Shown here: positions 29,534-38,257 of the stretch, in pieces
Position numbering within the stretch: position 1 is the stretch's first letter
Layout of the letters: the number at the start of each line of letters is the position of its first letter
Assembly (NCBI RefSeq): GCF_001584185.1
Contig: NZ_CP013234.1
Span: forward strand, 1,178,001-1,242,000
Direction of reading: 5' to 3'
DNA from: Collimonas pratensis
Lineage (GTDB): Bacteria; Pseudomonadota; Gammaproteobacteria; Burkholderiales; Burkholderiaceae_D
DNA: 64,000 nt
Position numbers and translations under genes: made by a program
The notes under the pieces: generated by a model
The model's input: the letters and a program-made list of their open reading frames with translations, nothing else
Databases searched by the model: none
What the model was told of the DNA's origin: nothing

Positions 29534-30187
29534 TCACTGCTGGTCTTCCACCTTCAGCTTGACCACGTGCGGCACGCCGCTCTTGCCCGGGAAATCGCTA
29601 AAGGCGCTACGCACCAGATACGGCATCACGGCAGGCAGTGAGCCGATTTTCCCTTCGCTGCTGACGCTGACGTCATACAGTTTCTGACCACCGGCGGCGC
29701 GCGTGATGGTGACATTCAGGCGGCGCAGGAACAGTTGAAAGTCATACTCGCGCTGGCCGATCACTTGCGGCCCATACCAGAACGGGTTGTAGAAAGGATC
29801 GTTGAAGCGCGGGCCATAGAATCCCGGGCCATAGAACCCTGGCCTTCCCCAGCCGTAGGGGCCATACCACATCGGATCGGCGACCACCGGTTCGACCACG
29901 TGGACATCGCGCGCGCTGATGTCATATTTCAGGGCCACCTTCAATTGTGCCGCGCCGCCATCTTGCTGTACAAATCCCAGGCGTTGCAATTCAGTGCGTA
30001 CCAGGCCTTCGTAGTTGCGGTATTCCAGGTCGTTGTTCTGTGCTTCGCTGTGCTCGAATACGAAAGACTTGTTCGGCAAGTCTGCCGGCCACTCGTTAAA
30101 CGCCGTGACATTGCTGCTGACAACGGTGGCGCAACCGCCAAGCAGCAATAACAGCGAGGCCAAACAGAGACTGATGATGCGTTTCAT
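29534..30187 (-). CDS. DUF4136 domain lipoprotein
   Basis: A 217-residue protein from the ATG at 30187, which has GAGGAA 8 bp upstream. The N terminus is a lipoprotein signal: charged KR, a Leu-rich core and the lipobox LLGGC with the lipidated Cys at residue 19. The DUF4136 fold follows (NVTAFNEWPADLPNKSFVFE). A Gly/Tyr/Pro-rich loop in the middle (repeated GFYGP) is a local oddity. It is expected to be anchored in the outer or inner membrane facing the periplasm. Function of the family is unknown. Confidence 0.85.
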   Translation of the reverse strand: MKRIISLCLASLLLLLGGCATVVSSNVTAFNEWPADLPNKSFVFEHSEAQNNDLEYRNYEGLVRTELQRLGFVQQDGGAAQLKVALKYDISARDVHVVEPVVADPMWYGPYGWGRPGFYGPGFYGPRFNDPFYNPFWYGPQVIGQREYDFQLFLRRLNVTITRAAGGQKLYDVSVSSEGKIGSLPAVMPYLVRSAFSDFPGKSGVPHVVKLKVEDQQ

Positions 30188-30698
30188 TGCGGTTCCTCTT
30201 CGTGGGGGGATGTGCAGTGCAATTCCGGGATTTGCCTGATAGACAAGGGCGGCAGCCGGCACATGGGACGAGCAGTCTTCTGGCTGGAGGCTGAAAGAGC
30301 AGCTTGATGACATCATTTTAGCCAAGTCTTGATAGTGCTGCTCTATCGCATTGTCACGATCTGTAACTTGCGGGCCTATTTTTCTTCGGGCCGATGACAA
30401 GCTAATTTTATAGCAACTTCTATTACCTATCATTATATTGTCTAATTAATACTTGTTGTTTGGCGATGCCGCGGTATATATGCCTCAAATTGGATGATGC
30501 TTTGCGCTTTGATTGGTAGAATCACTGTCTGCCCGAATTATTAACACTGTTTAAGACTGACCAGCACGTCATTAAGCAAGCCGCTGGGTTATCGCCCATG
30601 CGGACTGCTTAGTTGCAGACTTTGCCGACTGTCGTTACCAACCATAGTTGTCAACCGAATTTACCGTCATTCACCCGTCACCTTAGCGACCATCTCCT
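30188..30698. other. Divergent intergenic region between DUF4136 lipoprotein and pepN
   Basis: 511 bp without a credible gene; the middle (30330-30490) is AT-rich and likely holds promoters in both directions. A candidate for pepN is noted separately. No hairpin or repeat of note was seen. Confidence 0.6.
30453..30480 (+). promoter_or_regulatory. Candidate promoter for pepN
   Basis: TTGTTG (30453-30458), 16-bp spacer, TATATA (30475-30480). It would give a leader of about 210 nt. Moderate consensus match only. Confidence 0.3.
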
Positions 30699-33410
30699 AT
30701 GCGCACCGATACTTCCGTCACGCCTCCAACCATCCATCGTAAGGATTACACTGTTCCCGCCTTCCTGGTCGACACCGTCGACATGGGCTTCGATCTCGAT
30801 CCGGCCGCTACCCGCATTGCCACCCGCATCACGATGCGCCGCAATCCGGTCAGTGCCAGCAAGGAAATCGTGCTGTTCGGAGAAGGGCTGGAACTGGTGC
30901 AGCTGCGCCTCAACGGCAAGCAACTGAAAGCCAGCCAGTACCATCTTGAAGGCGGCAAGCTGCGGATTCCATCCGCGCCCGCCAAGGTCGTACTGGAAAT
31001 TGAAACACTGACCAGCCCGGAAAAGAATACCTCGCTGATGGGTTTGTACGTTTCCAACGGCAATTTCTTCACCCAGTGCGAGGCTGAAGGCTTCCGCAAG
31101 ATCACCTATTTCCCGGACCGTCCGGATGTCATGGCCAAGTACACCGTCATGCTGCGCGCCGACAAGAAAAAATACCCGGTGCTGCTGTCGAACGGTAACC
31201 TGATCGAAGAGGGCAGTCTGCCTGACGGCCGCCACTATGCCAAGTGGGAAGACCCGTTCAAGAAGCCGTCCTACCTGTTCGCGCTGGTGGCCGGCAACCT
31301 GGTGTGCCAGGAAGAAAAATACAAGCTCAAGTCCGGCCGCGAAGTCTTGCTGCAAGTGTGGGTCGAAGAAGGCAACCTGGACAAGACCCAGCACGCCATG
31401 GATTCCCTGATCAACAGTATCCGCTGGGATGAAGAACGCTTCGGCCTGGAGCTGGACCTGGACCGCTTCATGATCGTCGCCGTCGGCGATTTCAACATGG
31501 GGGCGATGGAAAACAAGGGCCTGAACATTTTCAACACCAAGTACGTCCTGGCCAATCCGCGCATCGCCACCGATGTCGACTACGCCAATATCGAGGCCGT
31601 GGTCGGTCATGAATACTTCCACAACTGGACCGGCAACCGCGTCACCTGCCGCGACTGGTTCCAGCTGTCCCTGAAGGAAGGCCTGACGGTCTTCCGCGAC
31701 CAGGAATTCTCGGCCGATATGGTCGGCACCGACAGCGGCCGCGCCGTCAAGCGCATCGACGATGTACGCGTCCTGCGCCAGGCACAGTTTCCGGAGGATG
31801 CAGGTCCAATGGCGCACTCGGTGCGTCCGGATTCCTACGTCGAAATCAATAATTTCTACACGGTCACGATCTACGAAAAAGGCGCCGAAGTGGTGCGCAT
31901 GTACCAGACCTTGTTTGGCCGCGACGGCTTCCGCAAAGGCATGGACCTGTACTTCGAACGCCACGACGGCCAGGCAGTCGAGTGCGACGATTTCCGCGCC
32001 GCCATGGTCGATGCCAACGGCCGCGACCTGAGCCAGTTCGAGCGCTGGTATAGCCAAGCCGGCACGCCGCGCCTGCAGGCGCAGGGCAAGTTTGACGCTG
32101 TCAAGAAGACGTATGAACTGACGCTATCGCAGAGCTGCGCGCCTACGCCGGGGCAGAACAAGAAACTGCCGTTCCATATCCCGGTCGCGGTCGGCTTGCT
32201 CGACAGCAGTGGCAAGGATATGGCGCTGCGCTTGAGTACCGACGGCAAAGGCAAGGCCGGCAGCGAGACTACCCGCGTGCTGGAACTGACCAAGGCGCAG
32301 CAGGTTTTCCGTTTTGTCGATGTCGCCGAACAGCCGGTGCCGTCCATCCTGCGTAATTTCTCCGCGCCGGTGGTGCTGGATGTCGAGTACAGCGACGCCG
32401 AGCTGGCTTTCCTGCTGGCGCACGACAGCGATGCCTTCAACCGCTGGGAAGCGGGGCAACGCCTGGCGACCCGCAGCCTGCTGGCATTGACTGCAGCGGT
32501 GCAGGAAGCAGCGCAGGCTGGTCACGTGGTGGCGTTGGAAGAAGTCATGAACCATGCCGCCTCCAACAGCGCGGCGCTGGGCCAGGCGCTCGGCCTGATC
32601 CTGAATGACGGCACACTGGACGCTGCTTTCCGTGAGCAAGCGCTGACGCTGCCGTCGGAAGCGCTGCTGGCAGAACAGACTGAGGTCATCGATCCGCAAG
32701 CGATCCACAGCGCACGTCAATACCTGCGCGGCAAACTGGGTGCAGCGCTCAAGGACGACCTGCTGGCCGCTTATCACGCCAGCCAGACGCCCGGCGACTA
32801 CAGTCCGGACGCCGATGCCGCAGGCAAGCGCGCCTTGAAGAACGTCGCCTTGTCGTACCTGATCCAGGCTGACGACGCGGCCGCGCATGAGTTGGCGCAG
32901 CAGCAGTACGACAGCGCCAACAACATGACTGACCGTCTGGCCGCATTGGTGGCTCTGACTAACAGCAGTGCCCCGGGCAAGGCTGCAGCGCTGGAAAAGT
33001 TTTACCAGGACTTCGAACAGGAAGCGCTGGTGATCGACAAGTGGTTTGCCCTGCAAGCCATGGCCTATACCGCAGACGTCGCCACCATCCGCGCCCTAGC
33101 CGAGCATCCTGCCTTCACGCTGAAAAACCCGAACCGCGCGCGCAGCCTGATCTTCAGTTTCTGCAGCGGCAATCCGGCCAGTTTCCATGCGGCCGACGGC
33201 AGCGGCTACGAGTTCTGGGCCGACCAGGTCATCGCACTTAACGGCGTCAATCCGCAAGTGGCTTCGCGACTGGCGCGCAGCATGGACCGCTGGCGCAAAT
33301 ATGCGCCTGCGCTGCAGGAAAAAATGCGCAGCGCCCTGCAACGGGTAGCGGCAGCGCCAAACTTATCGAAGGATGTACTGGAAGTGATTGGCAAGGCATT
33401 AGCCAATTGA
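30699..33410 (+). CDS. pepN: Aminopeptidase N (M1 family)
   Basis: 903 residues. This zinc metallopeptidase removes N-terminal amino acids from peptides in the cytoplasm. The substrate-recognition motif GAMEN is at about residues 268-272 and the zinc site HEYFH at 304-308, with the third ligand Glu327 in LKEG, the standard HExxH-x18-E spacing. The C-terminal helical domain is full length, as in proteobacterial PepN (about 870-900). ATG at 30699 starts MRTDTSVTPPTIHRKDY; the first residues are slightly longer than in E. coli. fbp follows by about 70 bp. Confidence 0.96.
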   Translation: MRTDTSVTPPTIHRKDYTVPAFLVDTVDMGFDLDPAATRIATRITMRRNPVSASKEIVLFGEGLELVQLRLNGKQLKASQYHLEGGKLRIPSAPAKVVLEIETLTSPEKNTSLMGLYVSNGNFFTQCEAEGFRKITYFPDRPDVMAKYTVMLRADKKKYPVLLSNGNLIEEGSLPDGRHYAKWEDPFKKPSYLFALVAGNLVCQEEKYKLKSGREVLLQVWVEEGNLDKTQHAMDSLINSIRWDEERFGLELDLDRFMIVAVGDFNMGAMENKGLNIFNTKYVLANPRIATDVDYANIEAVVGHEYFHNWTGNRVTCRDWFQLSLKEGLTVFRDQEFSADMVGTDSGRAVKRIDDVRVLRQAQFPEDAGPMAHSVRPDSYVEINNFYTVTIYEKGAEVVRMYQTLFGRDGFRKGMDLYFERHDGQAVECDDFRAAMVDANGRDLSQFERWYSQAGTPRLQAQGKFDAVKKTYELTLSQSCAPTPGQNKKLPFHIPVAVGLLDSSGKDMALRLSTDGKGKAGSETTRVLELTKAQQVFRFVDVAEQPVPSILRNFSAPVVLDVEYSDAELAFLLAHDSDAFNRWEAGQRLATRSLLALTAAVQEAAQAGHVVALEEVMNHAASNSAALGQALGLILNDGTLDAAFREQALTLPSEALLAEQTEVIDPQAIHSARQYLRGKLGAALKDDLLAAYHASQTPGDYSPDADAAGKRALKNVALSYLIQADDAAAHELAQQQYDSANNMTDRLAALVALTNSSAPGKAAALEKFYQDFEQEALVIDKWFALQAMAYTADVATIRALAEHPAFTLKNPNRARSLIFSFCSGNPASFHAADGSGYEFWADQVIALNGVNPQVASRLARSMDRWRKYAPALQEKMRSALQRVAAAPNLSKDVLEVIGKALAN

Positions 33411-33479
33411 TTTTGGCCGCTTCGCCGCCGTGGCATGCACCATCGCGGCGGTGAACGGCTACAACGAAGAAAGAGCAAT

Positions 33480-34481
33480 ATGAAACGTATCAGTCTTACG
33501 CAGCACCTGATCGAGCAACAGCGTTTGCACAACAGTATCCCGGCCGAACTGCGCCTGCTGATCGAAGTAGTGGGCCGTGCCTGCAAAACCATCAGCCACG
33601 CAGTGGGCAAGGGCGCGCTGGGCGAAGTCCTGGGCAGCGCCGACAGCGAAAACGTGCAGGGCGAAGTACAGAAGAAGCTGGATATCATTTCCAATGAAAT
33701 CCTGCTGGAAGCGAATGAGTGGGGCGGCCACCTGGCGGCGATGGCGTCGGAAGAAATGGAATCCATCCATCCGATTCCCAACCGCTATCCGCAAGGCGAA
33801 TACATGCTGCTGTTCGATCCGCTCGACGGCTCCAGCAACATTGACGTCAATGTTTCCATCGGCACCATTTTCTCGGTGTTGAAAGCGCCTGAAGGCATGA
33901 GTACGCCGACCGAGCAGGATTTCATGCAATCCGGCCGCAAGCAGGTTGCAGCCGGCTATGCCGTCTACGGTCCGCAAACCATGCTGGTGCTGACCACCGG
34001 CAACGGCGTCCATTGTTTTACCCTGGACCGCGAGATGGGTTCCTGGGTGCTGACCCAGCGCGATATGCAGATCCCGGCCGAGACCAAGGAATTTGCCATC
34101 AACGCCTCCAACGCCCGCCATTGGCATGCGCCGGTGACGCGCTATGTCAACGAGATGCTGGCCGGCAGCACCGGTCCGCGCCAGAAGGATTTCAACATGC
34201 GCTGGATCGCCTCGATGGTGGCGGACGTCCATCGCATCCTGAACCGCGGCGGCATTTTCATGTATCCGGCCGATGCGCGTGAACCGGACAAGCCAGGCAA
34301 GCTGCGCCTGATGTATGAAGCCAATCCGATGGCCTTCATCGTTGAGCAGGCCGGCGGTGCTGCTACCGACGGCAAGCAGGCCATCATGGATATCCAGCCG
34401 GAGAAGCTGCACCAGCGCGTGCCGGTGTTCCTCGGTTCCAAAAGCGAAGTGGAACTGGTGACGCGCTATCACCAGGAGTAG
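33480..34481 (+). CDS. fbp: Fructose-1,6-bisphosphatase class 1
   Basis: 334 residues from [15 protein letters not shown], the usual class 1 N terminus; an ATG 15 codons upstream is in frame but poorly supported. The metal-binding motif [20 protein letters not shown] begins near residue 111. [11 protein letters not shown] and [19 protein letters not shown] are the substrate-binding C-terminal signatures. The enzyme dephosphorylates fructose 1,6-bisphosphate in gluconeogenesis. It lies directly after pepN and may share its transcript. Confidence 0.96.
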   Translation: MKRISLTQHLIEQQRLHNSIPAELRLLIEVVGRACKTISHAVGKGALGEVLGSADSENVQGEVQKKLDIISNEILLEANEWGGHLAAMASEEMESIHPIPNRYPQGEYMLLFDPLDGSSNIDVNVSIGTIFSVLKAPEGMSTPTEQDFMQSGRKQVAAGYAVYGPQTMLVLTTGNGVHCFTLDREMGSWVLTQRDMQIPAETKEFAINASNARHWHAPVTRYVNEMLAGSTGPRQKDFNMRWIASMVADVHRILNRGGIFMYPADAREPDKPGKLRLMYEANPMAFIVEQAGGAATDGKQAIMDIQPEKLHQRVPVFLGSKSEVELVTRYHQE

Positions 34482-34618
34482 GGGAACCGGCGGCGGGCGG
34501 CCTGGTCAGAGCAAGAGATCCGGGCCGCGCGCGGCAGTAAAATGCCGGGCGTTGTAGAATCCCGCACTGGCAGCAAACGCTTTACCGCAATACACATTGA
34601 TAGAAAAAGAGGAATAGA

Positions 34619-34903
34619 TTGAAAACTGCACTAGTCGGAGATAAGAGTATCCCCGAGTTCGACAAAGACATCATGACCAACCTGCTGATCACCACGGTGG
34701 AAGAGAAGCTGGTGCGGCAAGAACAGATGCTGATCGCTGTCCTCAACGCGAAGCAAGAGATTTACCGGGTGATCGGCGCCGCCGACCGCAAGCAGTTCAC
34801 CAATGCGGTGGAAGAACTGGAAGACCTGGAGCTGAGCAACGAGCTGAAGGAAATCGACCGCGTCAAGAACGGCTACGACGCCATTTTCGGCTTAAGCAGC
34901 TAA
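34619..34903 (+). CDS. Hypothetical 94-residue cytoplasmic protein
   Basis: The start is a TTG at 34619 with GAGGAA 6-9 bp upstream, a convincing ribosome-binding site. The product is acidic and mostly helical, with a Leu/Glu-rich stretch (KQFTNAVEELEDLELSNELKEI) that could form a coiled coil. No signal peptide or membrane segment. I do not recognise a family. It follows fbp by 138 bp and is followed by a GC-rich hairpin, so it may be a separate unit. Confidence 0.65.
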   Translation: MKTALVGDKSIPEFDKDIMTNLLITTVEEKLVRQEQMLIAVLNAKQEIYRVIGAADRKQFTNAVEELEDLELSNELKEIDRVKNGYDAIFGLSS

Positions 34904-34928
34904 AGCCTGGTTACACCGGCTTATCGTG

Positions 34929-34953
34929 ACTGCCGGCGCTGTGCGCCGGCAGT
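34929..34953. terminator. GC-rich hairpin after the 94-residue protein gene
   Basis: CTGCCGGCGC (34930-34939) pairs perfectly with GCGCCGGCAG (34943-34952) around TGT, extended by an A-T pair. No T tract follows, so it may be a weak terminator or an mRNA 3' stabiliser. Confidence 0.45.
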
Positions 34954-35056
34954 GTCATGCTGAAAGCCGATGCGCGCATGCGCATCAGTTGCTTGTCCGG
35001 CCATTTTTCGCCGCTACTCCCTCGCACTATCCCCCAAGCTCTGCATTTTTGTCTTC

Positions 35057-35082
35057 ATTATATTTCTATATGGAAATATAAT
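35057..35082. promoter_or_regulatory. Perfect 10-bp inverted repeat over a -10 box, upstream of the DUF2726 gene
   Basis: ATTATATTTC (35057-35066) and GAAATATAAT (35073-35082) are exact inverted repeats around 6 bp. The right arm contains TATAAT (35077-35082), a perfect -10, with a weak TTCATT 17 bp upstream. A repressor operator over the promoter is plausible. Confidence 0.45.
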
Positions 35083-35113
35083 GGCCGCTGCATTCAACCA
35101 GGGGAACAGAATA

Positions 35114-35671
35114 ATGAAAGCAATCATCGCACTGACGGTGCTGACGATCATCATCTTGGTGGTGATTACCGTGCTCACCAGAGAGAAGCAGGCGGCCCAG
35201 CAGAAGCGCCGCGAATACATCAAGAAAAAACCCCTGTCGAATCATGAGCAAGTCCTGTACTGGCGGCTGGTCGGCGCCTTGCCGGACCATATGGTGCTGG
35301 CGCAGGTCAGCCTGAGCCGTTGCCTGGGCACCAAGGATAGCGGCGGGCTGGATGAGATGACATCCAAGAACCTGGATTTCGTGGTGTGCGACAAAGCCAG
35401 CGATGTCGTTGCGGTAATAGAAATCGATACCAAAAACTACAGTTCGAAGACGGTTGGCAAGGATGATGAAAGAAAGTACAAGGCGCTGAAAAAAGCCGGT
35501 ATCGACATCATCCGCTGGCGCGCCAATTCCCTGCCTAGCGAAGCCGATATCCGAGAGCGCTTCACCTTGCTGGATCCAAGCAAGAAGCTGCGGGTAGTCA
35601 AAAACAAAACCCATCAGACCAGCATCTTTGGCATCGGCATCGGCAAATACCGCAATACCGGCGCCGGCTGA
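35114..35671 (+). CDS. DUF2726 protein with N-terminal membrane anchor (PD-(D/E)XK-like)
   Basis: A 185-residue protein from the ATG at 35114, which has AGGGGAAC about 8 bp upstream; earlier in-frame starts are not supported. One transmembrane helix (residues 3-21) is followed by a basic linker and a DUF2726 domain. That domain belongs to the restriction-endonuclease-like fold: Asp88 in LDFVVCD and D105-T-K107 in VIEIDTKNY fit the PD-(D/E)XK pattern. Function is not known; a membrane-tethered nuclease or nucleic-acid-binding protein is possible. The gene is convergent with the diguanylate cyclase. Confidence 0.8.
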   Translation: MKAIIALTVLTIIILVVITVLTREKQAAQQKRREYIKKKPLSNHEQVLYWRLVGALPDHMVLAQVSLSRCLGTKDSGGLDEMTSKNLDFVVCDKASDVVAVIEIDTKNYSSKTVGKDDERKYKALKKAGIDIIRWRANSLPSEADIRERFTLLDPSKKLRVVKNKTHQTSIFGIGIGKYRNTGAG

Positions 35672-35692
35672 ACATTCTCGGGCAGCGGCGGC

Positions 35693-37096
35693 TTATTCCA
35701 TAATCACGCAGTTCCGTCCCTGGTTTTTGGCGCGGTACAGGCGCTCATCGGCAGCCCGGAAGATGGTGTCGATGGTGCTGCCGTCCAGCCCGAACTGGGA
35801 CACGCCGATACTCACCGTCAGCGCCAGCTTGGGAATCACGATGCTGTCGAATACCGCGCTTTCGGTCGCCTCGCGGATCCGTTCCCCAATCGTCACGGCC
35901 AGTTCCTGCGTCGCTTGCGGCAGCAGCACCATGAACTCTTCGCCGCCCATGCGCGCCACGCTATCGTAGGGACGGATCTGTTCCGTGCACTTCTGCACGA
36001 ATCCCTGCAATACTTGGTCGCCCACCTGATGGCCGTAGCGGTCGTTGATAGCCTTGAAATTATCCAGGTCCAGCGCCAGCAATGCGAACGACAGGTTATC
36101 GCGCTTGGCTCTGGCGATCTCGGCGTCGACGCGTTCGATGAAATGACGGCGGTTGGCGGCGCCGGTGAGCGGATCGGTCGAGGCCAGGTGCTCCAGCATC
36201 TGGTTGCTGCGCTGTAGTTCTTGCAGGGCGCTTTCAGTTCTCACCATGGCCATCGCCAAGCGGTTCACCATCTCTTCCTGGTTATAGATATTGGCGAATG
36301 AGCGCGTAGTGTGGAACGCCTTGACGATGCCATAGCTGAGGATGAAGAAGCCGCCTGCAAAGATCGCATGCGCCAGCCACCACATGTGGTTCCATGGCTT
36401 GCCGAGAATGAAGGCCAGCGAGGACAGGCCGAACAGCGCAATCGAAATTCCGAAGATCGTCATCAGCGGCGAGCGGATCCGTCCCATCAGCATGACGCTG
36501 AGGTTGATCGCCGAAAACATCAAGGCGCCGCCTTCCATCGACAACCGCAGCGCCGGGCTGCCGGCAAACGGCGAGTAAGCGGCAATCGCCACCGCTACGT
36601 CAATCGCAAGAAACGCCGCGATCCAGGGCAGCCATGCGCGCGGATTGACCCGCTGCGCGGGCGTGTCGGGCTCCTGGTTGAAGGACAGCAAACCGATCAG
36701 CAGCAGGATCGCCATCGCCAGCCGCGAGGCCGGGCCATACAGCAGGAACAGCCAGATGTTATGGTGCGCCATGCCGGTGAAGGCGCCGTGCAGCACATAG
36801 ATCAACGTGAAGCCGAGGAAACCCAGGGTCAGCCAGCGCAGCAGCGGTTCTCCCGACGACAGGTAGCAACGCCAGCTGACATAGGTGACAAACAAGCCTT
36901 CGATGGTGGCGCCGGTGATCGCGAATTCGTGGAACAGATGGTTCTCGAATTTGAGTGCAGGATCCTGGAAAAAATACAGGTAGGCGATCAGAAAGGCCGG
37001 CGACAGGGCGAAACCGGCGATCAGGAAAGCAGCATAGATTTTGGTGACCCGGCGAATGGCTTCCGGCCGCTCGCCGATTTTTGCGCTCATGTCCAT
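35693..37096 (-). CDS. Membrane-bound diguanylate cyclase (GGDEF)
   Basis: About 467 residues from the ATG at 37096, which has CGAGG 6 bp upstream; neighbouring ATGs at 37102 and 37090 are also possible. The first ~290 residues hold seven to eight transmembrane helices, a sensor I cannot assign. A short helical linker (TESALQELQRSNQMLEHL) leads to a GGDEF domain with the active site GGEEF near residue 385. RPYD, the allosteric I-site RxxD, lies exactly five residues before GGEEF, so product inhibition by c-di-GMP is expected. It synthesises c-di-GMP at the inner membrane. Confidence 0.9.
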   Translation of the reverse strand: MDMSAKIGERPEAIRRVTKIYAAFLIAGFALSPAFLIAYLYFFQDPALKFENHLFHEFAITGATIEGLFVTYVSWRCYLSSGEPLLRWLTLGFLGFTLIYVLHGAFTGMAHHNIWLFLLYGPASRLAMAILLLIGLLSFNQEPDTPAQRVNPRAWLPWIAAFLAIDVAVAIAAYSPFAGSPALRLSMEGGALMFSAINLSVMLMGRIRSPLMTIFGISIALFGLSSLAFILGKPWNHMWWLAHAIFAGGFFILSYGIVKAFHTTRSFANIYNQEEMVNRLAMAMVRTESALQELQRSNQMLEHLASTDPLTGAANRRHFIERVDAEIARAKRDNLSFALLALDLDNFKAINDRYGHQVGDQVLQGFVQKCTEQIRPYDSVARMGGEEFMVLLPQATQELAVTIGERIREATESAVFDSIVIPKLALTVSIGVSQFGLDGSTIDTIFRAADERLYRAKNQGRNCVIME

Positions 37097-37322
37097 ATGC
37101 ATCCTCGGCTCAGATGATAATTCCGTCAGGCAACGGCGGCACGGCAGTTTAAAAATGGCTGGAGAAAACTGTTCCTGTATGCAAGGTAACAAACATTTTC
37201 CTGTTTCGGTAGGATTTTGTGCACGGCGATTGCGAAACTGTCATTTTTCACAGCTGGGCACGAATTGCATCTTTGGCGCCGGCTGCCTATATGATGTCGG
37301 GAATCTCAACAAGGAGTGCAGC

Positions 37323-37709
37323 ATGAGTGACCAGCCAGGCAAAAGTGACGACAAGGGCGAATTTGCCAAACTGCGCGAGGAAATTCGCGTTTTCGTTGAC
37401 GAGCGCGACTGGGATCAATTCCATACGCCGAAAAATCTGTCGTCCGCGCTGTGCGTCGAAGCCGCCGAACTGCTGGAACATTTCCAGTGGCTGAAAACAG
37501 GTAACAGTGAAGAGCTCGGTCCGGATAAATTGCAACAGGTCGGGCACGAAATGGCCGATGTGCTGGTGTATCTGATTCGCCTCGCCGACAAGCTGGATAT
37601 AGACCTGAATGCGGTAGTGGCGGAAAAAATGGTGCTTAACCGCGCCAAGTATCCGGCCGACAAAGTGCGCGGCGATGCGCGCAAATACTATGAATACAAG
37701 AACCCCTGA
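37323..37709 (+). CDS. MazG-like nucleotide pyrophosphohydrolase
   Basis: 128 residues with a single MazG/NTP-PPase domain. The metal-binding helices carry EAAELLEHFQW (ExxE) and EMADVLVYLIRLAD (ExxxD). Such single-domain enzymes, including dCTPase-like ones, hydrolyse nucleoside triphosphates to monophosphates and keep the pool clean. AAGGAG at 37310-37315 is a clear ribosome-binding site for the ATG at 37323. The gene stands between the divergent cyclase and the convergent merR gene. Confidence 0.87.
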   Translation: MSDQPGKSDDKGEFAKLREEIRVFVDERDWDQFHTPKNLSSALCVEAAELLEHFQWLKTGNSEELGPDKLQQVGHEMADVLVYLIRLADKLDIDLNAVVAEKMVLNRAKYPADKVRGDARKYYEYKNP

Positions 37710-37754
37710 TGCACACGGTCCGAGCTGTCAGCGCCTGGCATAGGGCCTTCAGCC

Positions 37755-38189
37755 CTAGACATGGGCCTTGGGGCGGTGCGGAGGCACTGCCTTGGCCAGT
37801 TTGTCTTTCGCTAATGCCTCGGCATTCAGGCACCCGCCTTCGGCCCAGCTTTCAAGCAGTGTGACGCGCACGGCCTGCAAGTGCTGCTGCTGTTCGCGCA
37901 GCGTGCCCATGAGCTGTTCAATTTCCTTCAGCCGGCCGTCCAGCCTGTATACAAGCTCATCTTTGGACAAACCTTCATTCCCGGCAGCGAATACGCTACG
38001 GATCGCATCCAGCGAAAATCCCAATCCCTGCGCCATCTGAATGCGCCGCAGGCGCTCTACGGCCGCGTCGGCGTATTCGCGATAGCCGTTGGCGCCGCGT
38101 TCTGCCTTCGGCAGCAGGCCGCTTTGCTCGTAATAGCGGATGGCGGAGGGCGCCATGCCGGTTTTTTCCGCCAGTTCACCGATTTTCAT
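37755..38189 (-). CDS. MerR family transcriptional regulator
   Basis: 144 residues. The N-terminal winged helix-turn-helix is canonical (MKIGELAEKTGMAPSAIRYY, then ESGLLP-like and NGYREY), followed by a dimerising coiled coil (DGRLKEIEQLMGTLREQQQHL). The C terminus has one Cys in EGGCLNAEA, not enough to identify a metal or redox sensor. The gene is divergent from a flavin oxidoreductase with a MerR-type promoter between them, so it most likely activates that gene in response to a small electrophile or oxidant. Confidence 0.9.
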   Translation of the reverse strand: MKIGELAEKTGMAPSAIRYYEQSGLLPKAERGANGYREYADAAVERLRRIQMAQGLGFSLDAIRSVFAAGNEGLSKDELVYRLDGRLKEIEQLMGTLREQQQHLQAVRVTLLESWAEGGCLNAEALAKDKLAKAVPPHRPKAHV

Positions 38190-38194
38190 AATGC

Positions 38195-38225
38195 TTGACC
38201 TTCAAGTCGACTTTAATCTTAGGAT
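38195..38225 (+). promoter_or_regulatory. MerR-type promoter with 19-bp spacer and internal dyad
   Basis: TTGACC (38195-38200) and TAGGAT (38220-38225) are separated by exactly 19 bp, the long spacer that MerR proteins twist to activate. The spacer holds a near-perfect 16-bp dyad (38201-38216) centred on GTCGAC, one mismatch pair only. It sits between the divergent merR gene and the flavin oxidoreductase. Confidence 0.75.
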
Positions 38226-38257
38226 ACCTTATTTCCACCTTTGTCGACGGATCCGCC

